Below, in pieces: positions 16,201 through 24,038 of a DNA stretch of 25,116 nucleotides. A program made the position numbers and the translations under genes. The notes beneath the pieces are model-generated. The model ran no database searches. It saw only the letters and a program-made list of their open reading frames with translations, and was not told the DNA's origin. The stretch comes from CAUTXO01 sp963542625. GTDB lineage: Bacteria; Campylobacterota; Campylobacteria; Campylobacterales; SZUA-545. The stretch is from assembly GCA_963542625.1 (NCBI GenBank), contig CAUTXO010000022.1, forward strand, positions 1 to 25,116, given 5' to 3'. Numbering within the stretch: position 1 is the first letter of the stretch; the number at the start of each line of letters is the position of its first letter.

Positions 16201-16426
16201 GCTCTTGAATGTCAGCCTTGCTTAAAAGCTCGCTAAATTCCGCCGCGTCTGCCGCGTTTGCACTCGCACCCGCGGCGCCATTTACATTCGCACCGGCATT
16301 TGCTCTAGCGCCCGCGCCGTTGCCCGCACCAAGCAAAGCCCCAAGCCCAGTGCCTTGCGCCTTGCTAGCCTTAACGCCCGGCTTGGCGTTTTTTACGAGA
16401 TCTAAGATCTCCATAAGTCCTACCAT
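13271..16426 (-). CDS. fliK: Flagellar hook-length control protein FliK with a giant internal repeat
   Basis: About 1051 residues if started at ATG 16426 (GGATTTGCG upstream); ATG 16414 is an alternative, and a GTG at 16504 lies upstream of the sigma-54 promoter and is unlikely. FliK is exported and measures hook length, then switches export to filament proteins. The C-terminal Flg_hook domain (about 915-995) has VSIELNPRSLGAIELVI and the GELKQALNGIGF segment, followed by a Gly/Asn-rich linker. Residues about 175-778 are a degenerate array of 18-residue units (ADLKDVKRDAMIKDLAQT), encoded by 54-bp DNA units holding two AGATC sites each. FliK proteins are commonly 400-650 residues; the array explains the excess. 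First gene of the hook operon. Confidence 0.92.
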   Translation of the reverse strand: MVGLMEILDLVKNAKPGVKASKAQGTGLGALLGAGNGAGARANAGANVNGAAGASANAADAAEFSELLSKADIQELTFTTLVVRAISSQKNIDVALAKEAVVREFKKLPKQNLKALIDLAKKHGVEILKAKVEKDGETILRYEKNPEFEKAPADQKTPADLPKTPAVERAAVIQKSQASPVDLARVADLKDVKRDAMIKDLAQTADLKDVKNEAVIKNLAHTADRKEVKIEAIIKDLGRTGDLKEVKHEALARQNAKPTLETLFARPTAHSAKEPKILSQAKTADLKDVKQNAVIKDLAQTADLKDVKHTATAVKDLSKPADLKEAKSDAPLKDLGRTADLGSVKQGVVIKDLGKTADLKEIKQEAIVKDLARVADLKDVKRDAMIKDLAQTADLKDVKNEAVIKNLAHTADRKEVKIEAIIKDLGRTGDLKEVKHEALARQNAKPTLETLFARPTAHSAKEPKILSQAKTADLKDVKQNAVIKDLAQTAVLKDVKLDALIKNLAQRTDHKDIKQEAIVKDLARVADLKDVKRDAIIKDLAQTADLKDVKHAATAVKDLSKPADPKEAKSDAPLKDLGRTGDLKEIKQEAIVKDLAQTADQKDTKQSAIIKELGKTQDLKDVKLDAIIKNLAQTADRKDVKQDALIKNLAQTADLKDVKRDAIIKELGKTADLKDVKQEAIVKDLAQTADQKDTKQSAIIKELGKTQDLKDVKLDAIIKNLAQTTDLKEVKREAAAQDPKFLSKAQTADLKEAKREAAEQNPRALNAQDPTSAQDLASAKEPKIQHKAQSTQTQAQALQTPTAQAQTAHKQAANIQAARTQTSRTGQRSEPASLSAQSQKDEPQKPSSQGAQRAVSPAAQIVQEKAAENSSGEESQKDSTGEQTQGVQRAQTKQQSPQATQRAQIFNHFGAKLKEAVKNYKPPLMKVSIELNPRSLGAIELVIRSRGKKIEVDFKASSNTANLFNTHSGELKQALNGIGFKDVMMNFSERANGNNSGGGNGSNGHNGNGNNGGGGAQGGAQKEKDEKRQNAKEGVQDNEQQEFGISFASLL
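14959..15319 (-). repeat. Long direct repeat copy within fliK array
   Basis: This stretch recurs at 15523-15883 with identical sequence over every line compared, including the non-unit spacer with CTATGCGCCGTGGGTCTTGC. The offset is 564 bases, or 188 codons. The identity suggests a recent duplication or gene-conversion event. Confidence 0.8.
15523..15883 (-). repeat. Second copy of long direct repeat within fliK array
   Basis: Partner of the copy at 14959-15319. It is the most N-terminal part of the array in the protein. After it the sequence leaves the repeat at GCAAGATCCACAGGGCTAGC and enters the unique N-terminal linker. Confidence 0.8.
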
Positions 16427-16461
16427 CGCAAATCCAATCAATAAAAAGTTATTTCTCAAAA

Positions 16462-16476
16462 GCAAAAAATATTCCC
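16462..16476 (-). promoter_or_regulatory. Sigma-54 promoter of the fliK-flgD-flgE transcription unit
   Basis: On the minus strand GGGAATATTTTTTGC has GG and GC separated by exactly 10 bases, and GGAAT...TTTGCTTT matches the Campylobacter RpoN consensus GGAAC-N4-TTTTGCTT. The predicted start near 16450 leaves a leader of about 24 bases before the fliK ATG at 16426. Hook genes are RpoN-dependent in Campylobacterota, activated by FlgSR. Confidence 0.75.
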
Positions 16477-16482
16477 GAGTTT

Positions 16483-16496
16483 GGAACGGTTTTTGT
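16483..16496 (+). promoter_or_regulatory. Sigma-54-like box upstream of the envelope cassette
   Basis: On the plus strand GGAACGGTTTTTGT gives GG-N10-GT, one base from the GG-N10-GC rule, with a perfect GGAAC -24 element. The predicted start near 16508 would leave about 15 bases before the ATG at 16523. It lies back to back with the fliK promoter. The missing C of the -12 element makes this uncertain. Confidence 0.4.
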
Positions 16497-16522
16497 TTAG
16501 GCACAGCAAAGGCTAAAAGTTT

Positions 16523-18379
16523 ATGAAGAACATTATATATGCACTCATTGTTGCGCTATTACTAGGCTCCTGCCTTAGCCAAGAAAGAAAGGACGGCAGG
16601 TTTGGCACCAGCTTGTTAAGAAGCTTGGATCTAAAACTAAAGACCGTTTTTCCGGTTAGCCCGGTTATTACAAAAAACGGCAAGATAAAGCTAACTTGCG
16701 TTGTAACAGATGGCAACGGCAACTATTTATCATCCACGCCGGCAAACCCAATCGGCTTGCACTTTGACGTCAAAGATCCTTCTATATTGCGCGTTGATGA
16801 ATACGGCAACGTGCGTGGCTTAGAAGTTGGCAGCACAACCGTTAGCGTTTATGCCACCAAGGGGCAATACCGCTCCAATATTTACGATATTCAAGTGTTT
16901 GTTGTTAATCAAAACATCCCAGATGTTGCGGAAATTTACCTATCGCAAAACGGCGCTTACATAGATCTTGGTGCAAAAAGGAAGTTTAGGCTAACGGCTG
17001 TTTCTTACAACGGCGCGCAAACTTCGCTTTCAGAGGGCCGCGTTGAATTTATGCTAAGCAACGATAACGTAAGCCTTGATAAAAAAGAAATTGCGCTTAG
17101 CACTGGCAGCAACCCAATAGAAATAGAATTAACAGGGCTTAGCAAGGGTTATACCTTTGTAACGCCTGTTTATTATATGACAAAAGATGCAGAAACGGTC
17201 AAGATCACAGGCACGCCACTAGTGGTGCAGGTTAAAGACCCTGTGCAATCGTCAAAACCAGACGATGAGCGCTCAGACGGCGGGCATTTTCTAAGTATGT
17301 CAATCCAAGAAGACGACGGCAAAAAGCTTGTTCACGTAGGGCATTACGATGAAACGTTTAAATCTTTCAAAACGTCCTACTTTGACGCCACTTGGTATAA
17401 CGACCCAATGGCATCGCCCGCATCTCAAGGCTACGGCAAGCAAGCAAAGCTCGTGCTTTCACCCTTTAGCTCAAACAAAAACAGGCCGCTTGTGCTAATG
17501 CTCCAAGACAAAAAAGCCATTCTTTGGTATCAGATCTACCCAAACACCGGCTGGCTATCCGCAGACATTAGCTCAAAAGAAATAGAAAGCGCAGAGCACC
17601 CGTTCAAAGAAAACAAAAGATATATGGATATAACCACAGACAATGAGTTTGTTTATATAGCTTACTTTGACAACATAAACAAGCAAGTTTGCGTGCAAAA
17701 AAGATCCACGCCAAAGCAGGCAGACTTTAACGCTTGCCACCGCACGGAAAACAACGTAACAGAGCTTAGCATCGCCGCAAATCCAGCCAGCCACGAGCCG
17801 CGCGTTGCATACATAGACCACAAAAAGCAAATTACATATCTAACCGTGCAAGGCAGGAAGTTTTTTACAGAAAAGATCTCTCACACAACAGGTGATGAAG
17901 AATCCGTGCGCATTAAGCTAAACTCTTTTAACAAAGTTTCCATTCTTAGCTACAAAATAGCAGAGTCAAAGGCGCAAATAGATCTAATCACAAGAGAGCC
18001 AAGCGGCGACTGGGCATTCCAAAACATTCCGCTAGAGCCCGTGGCAAAAGAAGCATCAGGCATAGACTTTGCCTTTGACGCCTACAACGAGCCGCGCGTG
18101 GTGTTTTCAGCAGATCAAAAGGTCAGATACGCACGCCGCACATTCTTTGCAAACGGCGCTTATAAATGGCTTGTAGATACCCCCGCCCAAGCTGGCGAAG
18201 ATGGGCAAGGCAGCTCAAGCGCAATTTTTGTCGATTCATCAAACATAGCGCACATAGTCTATGCCAACTCAAAGACAAAGTGGTTTAACTACTGGGTTGA
18301 GCCTAGCTTTTTTGATTATAGGGATTTCCCAGCGTCAAAAGACATCGGTGCAGATGTAATTAGGACAAACACAAAATGA
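16523..18379 (+). CDS. Large lipoprotein with a Big-type immunoglobulin-like domain
   Basis: A 618-residue protein with a lipoprotein signal peptide (MKNIIYALIVALLLGSC, lipobox LGSC). Residues about 45-130 look like a bacterial Ig-like (Big_2) domain, with VTDGNGNYL, DPSILRVDEYGNVRGLEVG and TTVSVYATKG; a second, weaker beta-sandwich may follow (about 135-235). From about 250 the protein has repeated short strand patterns such as RPLVLMLQDKK, EFVYIAYFDN and PRVAYIDHKK, which suggest a beta-propeller. It is probably displayed on the envelope, possibly for adhesion or binding; that is inference. AAAGG lies 10 bases before the ATG. First gene of the plus-strand cassette; its TGA overlaps the next ATG. 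Confidence 0.85.
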   Translation: MKNIIYALIVALLLGSCLSQERKDGRFGTSLLRSLDLKLKTVFPVSPVITKNGKIKLTCVVTDGNGNYLSSTPANPIGLHFDVKDPSILRVDEYGNVRGLEVGSTTVSVYATKGQYRSNIYDIQVFVVNQNIPDVAEIYLSQNGAYIDLGAKRKFRLTAVSYNGAQTSLSEGRVEFMLSNDNVSLDKKEIALSTGSNPIEIELTGLSKGYTFVTPVYYMTKDAETVKITGTPLVVQVKDPVQSSKPDDERSDGGHFLSMSIQEDDGKKLVHVGHYDETFKSFKTSYFDATWYNDPMASPASQGYGKQAKLVLSPFSSNKNRPLVLMLQDKKAILWYQIYPNTGWLSADISSKEIESAEHPFKENKRYMDITTDNEFVYIAYFDNINKQVCVQKRSTPKQADFNACHRTENNVTELSIAANPASHEPRVAYIDHKKQITYLTVQGRKFFTEKISHTTGDEESVRIKLNSFNKVSILSYKIAESKAQIDLITREPSGDWAFQNIPLEPVAKEASGIDFAFDAYNEPRVVFSADQKVRYARRTFFANGAYKWLVDTPAQAGEDGQGSSSAIFVDSSNIAHIVYANSKTKWFNYWVEPSFFDYRDFPASKDIGADVIRTNTK

Positions 18380-19224
18380 ATCCACACATAAAATTTTTCT
18401 TGTCAGCTGTGTTGATGCCGCTTGTTTTCTTTTCTTGCAAGGCAGATCCAAAAACCAGCGGTAGCGCGGTGCAAGAAATTACAAAAGTAATGTATGCCGG
18501 CGAAACAGACGACGTTACAATAAACGAGCAAGGCGTTAAGTTTGACAGCGCAGACGCGGTAACAAACCGCTCAAACATTGTGCGTAGCCATCTAGACTAT
18601 GAAAATTTAGTAAATCTAAACTTGCATCTTACAGCCCTAAAAAAGGGAGAAGAAGACGTAAATGTAGCGCTTTACGATGCCAACAAGCTAAAAAAGACGG
18701 TAAAAGTTAAGGTGGTAGTTGTTAGCCAGACCCCCACAGATGAGATAGGCGGCTCAGGCAGCAACCCAAACCCAAACAACCCTAGCGATCCAAACACGCC
18801 GCCAACGCCCCCAGGCCCGCTAGGCCCCGTTGATGACCCAAACGCTTGCATTAAAAACACGCTATTTAATAGCGTTAGCGATAGCTGGGTAGATCCAGAA
18901 GGCAAATACGGCACAGATTACGCAGCAAGGATCCAGTCAAAGATAATAACCAACACAGACTCAACCGTAACGCTTTACTACCCGGCGCTAACGTATGAGA
19001 AGATCCCACCGCCAACGGTTTCTCTTGGCACATACAAAGCCAACACGAGCACAACGGTTGAAATATCTTTCCAGCTAGATCTAGCTACAAAAATGTTTGG
19101 TCAGTCTAGCCCGCGTAACCATTTTTACATAGAATGGAACAGTCAATGCTTCCGTGGAAATATACCGTCGGCTATTTACAGCCCGCCGGATAAAACACTA
19201 ACGTGGGTTACAAGAAGAAAATAG
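18376..19224 (+). CDS. Lipoprotein with proline-rich stalk, unknown family
   Basis: A 282-residue protein with a lipoprotein signal (MNPHIKFFLSAVLMPLVFFSC). Residues about 25-115 form a beta-rich domain that may be Ig-like (KKGEEDVNVALYDANK, KTVKVKVVVVS). A stalk rich in Pro, Asn and Gly (about 120-152) separates it from a C-terminal domain (about 153-282) with two cysteines. It starts in an ATGA overlap with the preceding lipoprotein and has no ribosome binding site of its own, so it depends on coupled translation, implying that the two proteins work together. Family not recognised. Confidence 0.85.
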   Translation: MNPHIKFFLSAVLMPLVFFSCKADPKTSGSAVQEITKVMYAGETDDVTINEQGVKFDSADAVTNRSNIVRSHLDYENLVNLNLHLTALKKGEEDVNVALYDANKLKKTVKVKVVVVSQTPTDEIGGSGSNPNPNNPSDPNTPPTPPGPLGPVDDPNACIKNTLFNSVSDSWVDPEGKYGTDYAARIQSKIITNTDSTVTLYYPALTYEKIPPPTVSLGTYKANTSTTVEISFQLDLATKMFGQSSPRNHFYIEWNSQCFRGNIPSAIYSPPDKTLTWVTRRK

Positions 19225-19245
19225 GGTTGCGCCTAGCGCGCACCC
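19224..19245 (+). promoter_or_regulatory. GC-rich hairpin at start of the leader of the 1380-aa gene
   Basis: GGGT-T-GCGC pairs with GCGC-ACCC around CTAGC, directly at the stop of the preceding lipoprotein gene. No U-run follows, so it may be a pause, an RNA-stability element or a Rho-related end rather than an intrinsic terminator. Confidence 0.4.
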
Positions 19246-19275
19246 GCAAAGAGTATAAAAAATTAGGAGGTGAAG

Positions 19276-19308
19276 ATGTTTAGATACGCCATTATGAAGT
19301 CTAATTAG
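19276..19308 (+). CDS. Possible 10-aa leader peptide
   Basis: ATG at 19276 follows an unusually strong ribosome binding site (AGGAGGTG, 19265-19272) and encodes MFRYAIMKSN before TAG. A second AGGAGG (19311-19316) follows the stop but has no suitable start codon after it. The placement between two hairpins in a 195-base leader resembles an attenuation leader. No run of one amino acid points to a ligand. A chance mini-ORF is possible. Confidence 0.35.
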   Translation: MFRYAIMKSN

Positions 19309-19375
19309 ACAGGAGGTTGCTAAAAAAATAATATTTAAAGACGATAAAGCAAACGTAAAATTTCTAAAACGAGGC

Positions 19376-19405
19376 GCAAAACAACGTGTTTTGCTAATAA
19401 TTTTT
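19376..19405 (+). terminator. Terminator-like hairpin just before the 1380-aa gene
   Basis: GCAAAACA-ACG-TGTTTTGC is a perfect 8-bp stem with a 3-base loop, followed by TAATAATTTTT. It ends only three bases before the GAAGGAGA ribosome binding site of the next gene. It could terminate read-through from the lipoprotein pair or act as an attenuator. Confidence 0.55.
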
Positions 19406-19419
19406 GCGAAGGAGAATTT

Positions 19420-22400
19420 ATGCAAAAGATTTTTGTAAAGGTTTTTTTGGCCTTAGCGGCGGTTTCGCTTAGCTACGCGGCAAACAGACCTGTTCCTATT
19501 CAAGAAGGCAGGTGGCAGTTAATAGGTATTAGCGGCTATCACCAAGGCCAGCAAGTAGATCCGGGGCAAGCAGGCGGTGCCAATATGAACGGTGCTTGCG
19601 AGGAAGTCGCTTGTATGGATATGGGAGAAAAAGATATAGCCTTAATCAGCATTAAAGGTAGCGTCCTACCTACGTTTGATGCAAACAGCACTTATGGTAA
19701 CTTAGCATATGGTGGCGTAGTATCAGATCCAAACGGATACAACCCTACTAATGCTTGGAAAATTTTTACCAGCAAGGCAGTTAAGGATGGTAAGTCGGTT
19801 ATGTGGATTGAGAATAACGGCACAACGTTAGGCTCAAGCTTACATTCAGTTTTGGGTATTCACACGCTAAACCACGGAGACACAGCCCTAAATCGTGCGG
19901 CAATCGCCATAGATTACGACCCGCTAAAGATAGTTAAGGGCACTTCACCAATTAAAACAATGTTTATTAGATCTCCTAGCACCGCAAGTAGTTTTTCACA
20001 GCCTGATATTAAATTATTCTACCAATCAACCCTAGAAGGCAAACCCTTCAAACTTATGCTTAGCGATACTAACGAATTTAAAAAAGAAAGCGTGATACTA
20101 ACAGGTAAATTTAACGAGAGAAACACTTGGGATAAACCGGCGTATTATGACAAAGACAATCCCGATAAAGGTGGCTTAACTATTGTCCCTGCGCCTGGAA
20201 AGAGTGAAGGCGAGCAAGGTAAAACAAGTTATACAGATTTTAGAGCCATAGCAAGACTATTTGATATGAACTTAACGGATAATAACGTGTCAAAAAGCGG
20301 CTTCTTTGACCCTTACGCTGTTAATTATATTCAAGGGCTAGAGGGTAACCTAACCGTTTATGATTACACAAGAAAAGTTGGCGATATAGGCACGTGGAGA
20401 GTTGCAGCTTATTACGGCGCTGGTAACAACAAGCCAACGGGAATTTGGCCTACCGATAAACCTTTTACAATTCCTGATGAAACAAAAGACGGTTACGCAG
20501 ACTTTACAAAGGGTATGGGTTATTGGGTTAAATACGACCAAGATTCAAAAGCAAAAGTTCCAGCAGACTATAACAACTCTAAGCTAGAGTTAAGAACAAT
20601 ACCAGGCTTTCTAGCAGGCACTTCTATTGAGCCAAAAGATTACAACACAACAGATATGGTAAAAGAAGGTTGGAATCTCCTAGCCTTTAATGATGGCATC
20701 TTAAGATACACAACAACAGGTCTTGTAATGCGTGTAGGTATTACAGACTTTAACATAACAGGACCCGAAGAAGTTCAATATGTAACAGTTCATATGGATG
20801 CTGGCGATAACGTCAAAGCCTGCCAAAACGTTAATAAAGCCATAGACGCAGCCAACAAAAATTCAAGCATAAATCTCCTAACAGGCGTCTATCCACTTAA
20901 TATTAAATGCTATCCTGTCGCAACGGACAATGGTAACACTCAACACTATGTAATGCTAGTTTCTGATGATAGATTTGGTATAGATGTTTCAAAAACTCAC
21001 GATCCAGCAAAAATTTTAAGTCTATCAGGTGCTAACTTTACAAAATACGATACCAATATATCCGTAAAAGATGGAAAACCAAAAGAAGATCCTAAGAATG
21101 GCGATCTTGTAAGACTTTGGAGTAGGTTTGGTGAATATATGCTAGCGGTAGATTTCAACCGAGATGTTTTGAAAATGGCTAATGCAGCTGCCCCTATGAA
21201 TGGAGATAAAAACTTTTTCGAACTATTTCAATTTTCCATAACTGTTCCTGCTGTTGAAGCTGGTGGTAGTAAAAAGGCACACAAAATAAAACCGGATAGT
21301 ACCAAGTGGAAAGAAAATATGCACTGGGATATTAACGCAAGTATTCACGGTTTTGCCGCAGGTGTTCCTGGTGCGGTTTCTTATAGTAAGGATCTATATG
21401 CAGGAAAGGGAATGGGTGCTGGTTGGCTTAATGAAGAAAACAATACCACTGTTTATATAGGTATGAATAAGCGCTTTTATGTTACAGATGAAACCTTTGT
21501 TCGAGTTTATGATTTGACGGATACTGTTAGATATGCTGGAGAAACAGGCGATGTAAATGGAACAAACTGGGCGGTTAAAATTACTGGTGACGGTCAAAAA
21601 GATACATTTAAGCCTACTTTTCAAGCAGCAAGTGGTCAATTTACAAAACCTATTGAAACCCAAGCTGCAAATACAAAAGTTATGATGCAGGTTATTGGCG
21701 ATAAAAACCAAAGCGTTGCCTTCTTTGGAAGCACAATTTCTAACTTTGATGTGCAAGAAGCAAACGTAAGCGAGAAAAAAGACGGTAAATGGGTACCTGG
21801 AACAGAAGCAGATATAGAAAAGTCTGATTTCTACTCAAGCTTTGATATTTTAAAAGATATCACAGTAGATGAAATGCTAGGCAGAGACGCTAAAGAAAAG
21901 AACGGCACTATTTTAGGTGCAATTTCTACCGTTTATCTTGGTAGCAGCCTAGCTTCTGCGCCTATTACTAAAGATGGTAATACAGTGCCTTCATCTTACA
22001 CTAGCAACCTAAAGAATGTTCCTGTTTATGTAGAAAGCTTTCCAAATGACGGACCGCTTTATTACCTAAGCGCTCTAGGCTTAAGGCCAGAAGTTATTAT
22101 GACAGCAGAAACAGCCAATAAATTAACAGGAAGCAACGCTGTAATTACTTGGCGTGCGGTTGATACCACAAGAAATCCATCAGAATGGTTTGATGACGCA
22201 ACAAACTTTGACCTATTCCAAACAGAATACGGCAAGGGCTATTGGGTGTATTTAAGTGGCGGTTATGATGTGGCTAAAGCTGTAACTATTGACGATAACG
22301 TTAAATATGAAATTATTGGCTACCATCACTTTGACAACAAGAAAACAGGTGATTACTCTACAACAACCAACCACGCGGACGGATCTGTTGACGCAAAAAT

Positions 22401-23562
22401 TGGCGGCTTAAGCAGAAAGAGTGCTGATGGCACGGTTTATACAAGCGGTGAGTCTTTCAACGTTCAAGCTTCAGTTGGCGGTAACACACACTCTATGAAC
22501 GCAGAAAGTGCTGTTACAGAAGGTGCAAAGGCAGAATTTACGCTAAAGCTTAGCGACTACGAAACAGACGGCTTTAAAGAAAGCGCAAGCACAATTGCTC
22601 TTAGCGTTATGGCAGCAGATGGCTTAGGCGCTAGAGCCAAGAAAGACGGCTTGAACATTCCTTTTGTTAAACCTATGGCGCCTGAAGTAAAAGTTGATGG
22701 TAGTGACTTGGAAGTAAAGAGCACATACGCTAAGTTCTTGTATTTGTTTGAAAACAACATTTCAGACACAACTTATGCTGCGCAAATAAAATTGCAACTT
22801 CCTATGGAGTTAAAAGAAGAAGATAAAACAAGCAGCGTTAAGATAGACACAACGGCTGGTGTGTTTAAAGAAAACTTTAAGTATCCAGAAGCTGTGGATA
22901 AAGGCAGAGCTCCTAAAGATCTAAAAGGAGCAGAAGGTTTACCAGAGCCTACCGCAGACCTAAGATTTGTAGCTGCAACGGATGATAAAAAACACATTGG
23001 AACAAAAACGCCTGTGTTTTTATCAGACCAATACCACTTCAAATATGCGCCGATTTATTCTGGAACATATGTTTTGGAAATTGCTGCTAATAATGGCGAA
23101 GATAGCAAGCCATACGACACAACAGAAAAGAAACAGTTGGATCAAGATCGTGGTGTTGCATTGAAAGATTCAAAAGCTGGAACGGCTATGGTTTTCCCAG
23201 CCGGTGTAACTGATGTGCCTAGCTTGAATAATGCAACAACAGTTCATACTTTATCTGTTGGTGTAGATAATACGTATGTAGCAACAATTCAATATTCAGA
23301 AGCCTATACGGGAAAATATTTCTTTATCTATGTTCCTGGTGCAGGCTTGTATTACTCTATATTCCCAAATATGGAAAAAGTAAGTGGCAATGGTAGTTTG
23401 CAAGGAATCTACAAATTAACTAACGTTAAGGATTCTAAGCAAATCATTAAAAAACCAACAGGTGGCGGCGGTAATGCTGGCGGTAACGGCGGCGGTGGCA
23501 ATGCCGGTGGTAACGCCGGTGGTAACGCCGGTGGCGGCAATGCCGGTGGAAATAACGGCTAA
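19420..23562 (+). CDS. Very large secreted/surface protein with GYWV modules and Gly/Asn-rich tail
   Basis: A 1380-residue protein with a Sec signal peptide (about 1-21, cleavage near SYA-A). It opens with GRWQLIGISGYHQG. A module ending in a GxGYWVxY signature occurs at least twice: WRVAAYYGAG to GMGYWVKYD (about 326-372) and WRAVDTTRN to GKGYWVYLSGGYD (about 909-950). EGWNLLAFNDG at about 417 is a related piece. Similar W-x-L-I/GYW motifs occur in large envelope proteins of Campylobacterota, by memory. The last 35 residues are almost only Gly, Asn and Ala. The body is beta-rich and very poor in cysteine. GAAGGAGA precedes the ATG. Its base composition is more AT-rich and has far fewer AGATC words than the rest, suggesting a different history. 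Function unknown; adhesin or surface-layer-like is a guess. Confidence 0.85.
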   Translation: MQKIFVKVFLALAAVSLSYAANRPVPIQEGRWQLIGISGYHQGQQVDPGQAGGANMNGACEEVACMDMGEKDIALISIKGSVLPTFDANSTYGNLAYGGVVSDPNGYNPTNAWKIFTSKAVKDGKSVMWIENNGTTLGSSLHSVLGIHTLNHGDTALNRAAIAIDYDPLKIVKGTSPIKTMFIRSPSTASSFSQPDIKLFYQSTLEGKPFKLMLSDTNEFKKESVILTGKFNERNTWDKPAYYDKDNPDKGGLTIVPAPGKSEGEQGKTSYTDFRAIARLFDMNLTDNNVSKSGFFDPYAVNYIQGLEGNLTVYDYTRKVGDIGTWRVAAYYGAGNNKPTGIWPTDKPFTIPDETKDGYADFTKGMGYWVKYDQDSKAKVPADYNNSKLELRTIPGFLAGTSIEPKDYNTTDMVKEGWNLLAFNDGILRYTTTGLVMRVGITDFNITGPEEVQYVTVHMDAGDNVKACQNVNKAIDAANKNSSINLLTGVYPLNIKCYPVATDNGNTQHYVMLVSDDRFGIDVSKTHDPAKILSLSGANFTKYDTNISVKDGKPKEDPKNGDLVRLWSRFGEYMLAVDFNRDVLKMANAAAPMNGDKNFFELFQFSITVPAVEAGGSKKAHKIKPDSTKWKENMHWDINASIHGFAAGVPGAVSYSKDLYAGKGMGAGWLNEENNTTVYIGMNKRFYVTDETFVRVYDLTDTVRYAGETGDVNGTNWAVKITGDGQKDTFKPTFQAASGQFTKPIETQAANTKVMMQVIGDKNQSVAFFGSTISNFDVQEANVSEKKDGKWVPGTEADIEKSDFYSSFDILKDITVDEMLGRDAKEKNGTILGAISTVYLGSSLASAPITKDGNTVPSSYTSNLKNVPVYVESFPNDGPLYYLSALGLRPEVIMTAETANKLTGSNAVITWRAVDTTRNPSEWFDDATNFDLFQTEYGKGYWVYLSGGYDVAKAVTIDDNVKYEIIGYHHFDNKKTGDYSTTTNHADGSVDAKIGGLSRKSADGTVYTSGESFNVQASVGGNTHSMNAESAVTEGAKAEFTLKLSDYETDGFKESASTIALSVMAADGLGARAKKDGLNIPFVKPMAPEVKVDGSDLEVKSTYAKFLYLFENNISDTTYAAQIKLQLPMELKEEDKTSSVKIDTTAGVFKENFKYPEAVDKGRAPKDLKGAEGLPEPTADLRFVAATDDKKHIGTKTPVFLSDQYHFKYAPIYSGTYVLEIAANNGEDSKPYDTTEKKQLDQDRGVALKDSKAGTAMVFPAGVTDVPSLNNATTVHTLSVGVDNTYVATIQYSEAYTGKYFFIYVPGAGLYYSIFPNMEKVSGNGSLQGIYKLTNVKDSKQIIKKPTGGGGNAGGNGGGGNAGGNAGGNAGGGNAGGNNG
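23458..23559 (+). repeat. Gly/Asn/Ala codon repeat encoding the C-terminal tail
   Basis: Repeats of GGTAAYGCCGGTGG and close variants encode about 35 residues of GGNAGGN type at the very C-terminus. The repeats are mostly in 9- and 12-base steps, so slippage would change tail length without breaking the frame. Confidence 0.75.
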
Positions 23563-23566
23563 AAAT

Positions 23567-23590
23567 AAAAGGGGATCCGTCCCCTTTTTA
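23567..23590 (+). terminator. Intrinsic terminator after the 1380-aa gene
   Basis: AAAAGGGG (23567-23574) pairs with CCCCTTTT (23581-23588) around a 6-base loop, with T continuing. It is a textbook intrinsic terminator, symmetric enough to act on both strands. The next gene's ATG is only 13 bases beyond. Confidence 0.85.
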
Positions 23591-23601
23591 GGATACAAGA
23601 A

Positions 23602-24027
23602 ATGAAAAGAACTTTTTGCTTTGCCTTTTTTGCAAGCCTTGTTTTAGCCGGGCAGCTCCCACCCGTCCCAACGCCAAACGACTTGGCGCAAAAAACGGTG
23701 GCACTAAAAAATTGCAAAGTGCCTTTAGAAGTGGCGATTTTACCGCCAGCTATAGACAAAGACTATAAGTCTTGCGTGAATGCGTATTACAAACCCAGCC
23801 TAACGGACGCGGATACGCTCCTTAAAAAGCACGGGTTTTTAGCGCAAGACGATAAGCTTGTAAAGGTGGAGATTGCAAATGGTTTTGTTAGAGCTTATGA
23901 GATTTTTTATGAGCCGGCAAAAAAAAAGCTTTTTCCAAGCAAAGAAGCAAAAGTTCTTTTATGTAATGAAAACTTGGAAGCTTGCTTTGATGCAAGCGCT
24001 TTACCAAAGAAAGACAAAAAGAAATGA
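23602..24027 (+). CDS. Small secreted protein, unknown
   Basis: A 141-residue protein with a Sec signal peptide (MKRTFCFAFFASLVLAG, cleavage near residue 16). The mature part is small and mixed alpha/beta, with four cysteines (near NCKVP, KSCVNAY, LLCNEN and EACFD) that could form two disulfides in the periplasm. It has a Lys-rich C-terminus (KKDKKK). AGGATACAAGAA before the ATG provides a modest ribosome binding site. It begins 11 bases after a terminator and ends 11 bases before the next gene, so the two are probably co-transcribed. Family not recognised. Confidence 0.75.
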   Translation: MKRTFCFAFFASLVLAGQLPPVPTPNDLAQKTVALKNCKVPLEVAILPPAIDKDYKSCVNAYYKPSLTDADTLLKKHGFLAQDDKLVKVEIANGFVRAYEIFYEPAKKKLFPSKEAKVLLCNENLEACFDASALPKKDKKK

Positions 24028-24038
24028 AAGGATTTAAA

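Noticed and set aside
16427..16504. GTG start of fliK at 16504
   Set aside because: The sigma-54 promoter at 16462-16476 lies inside this extension, and ATG 16426 has a better-spaced GGA motif.
19321..19360. Sigma-28 promoter before the 1380-aa gene (TAAA ... CGAT)
   Set aside because: The spacing between the two elements is about 17 bases, outside the 11-13 typical for sigma-28.
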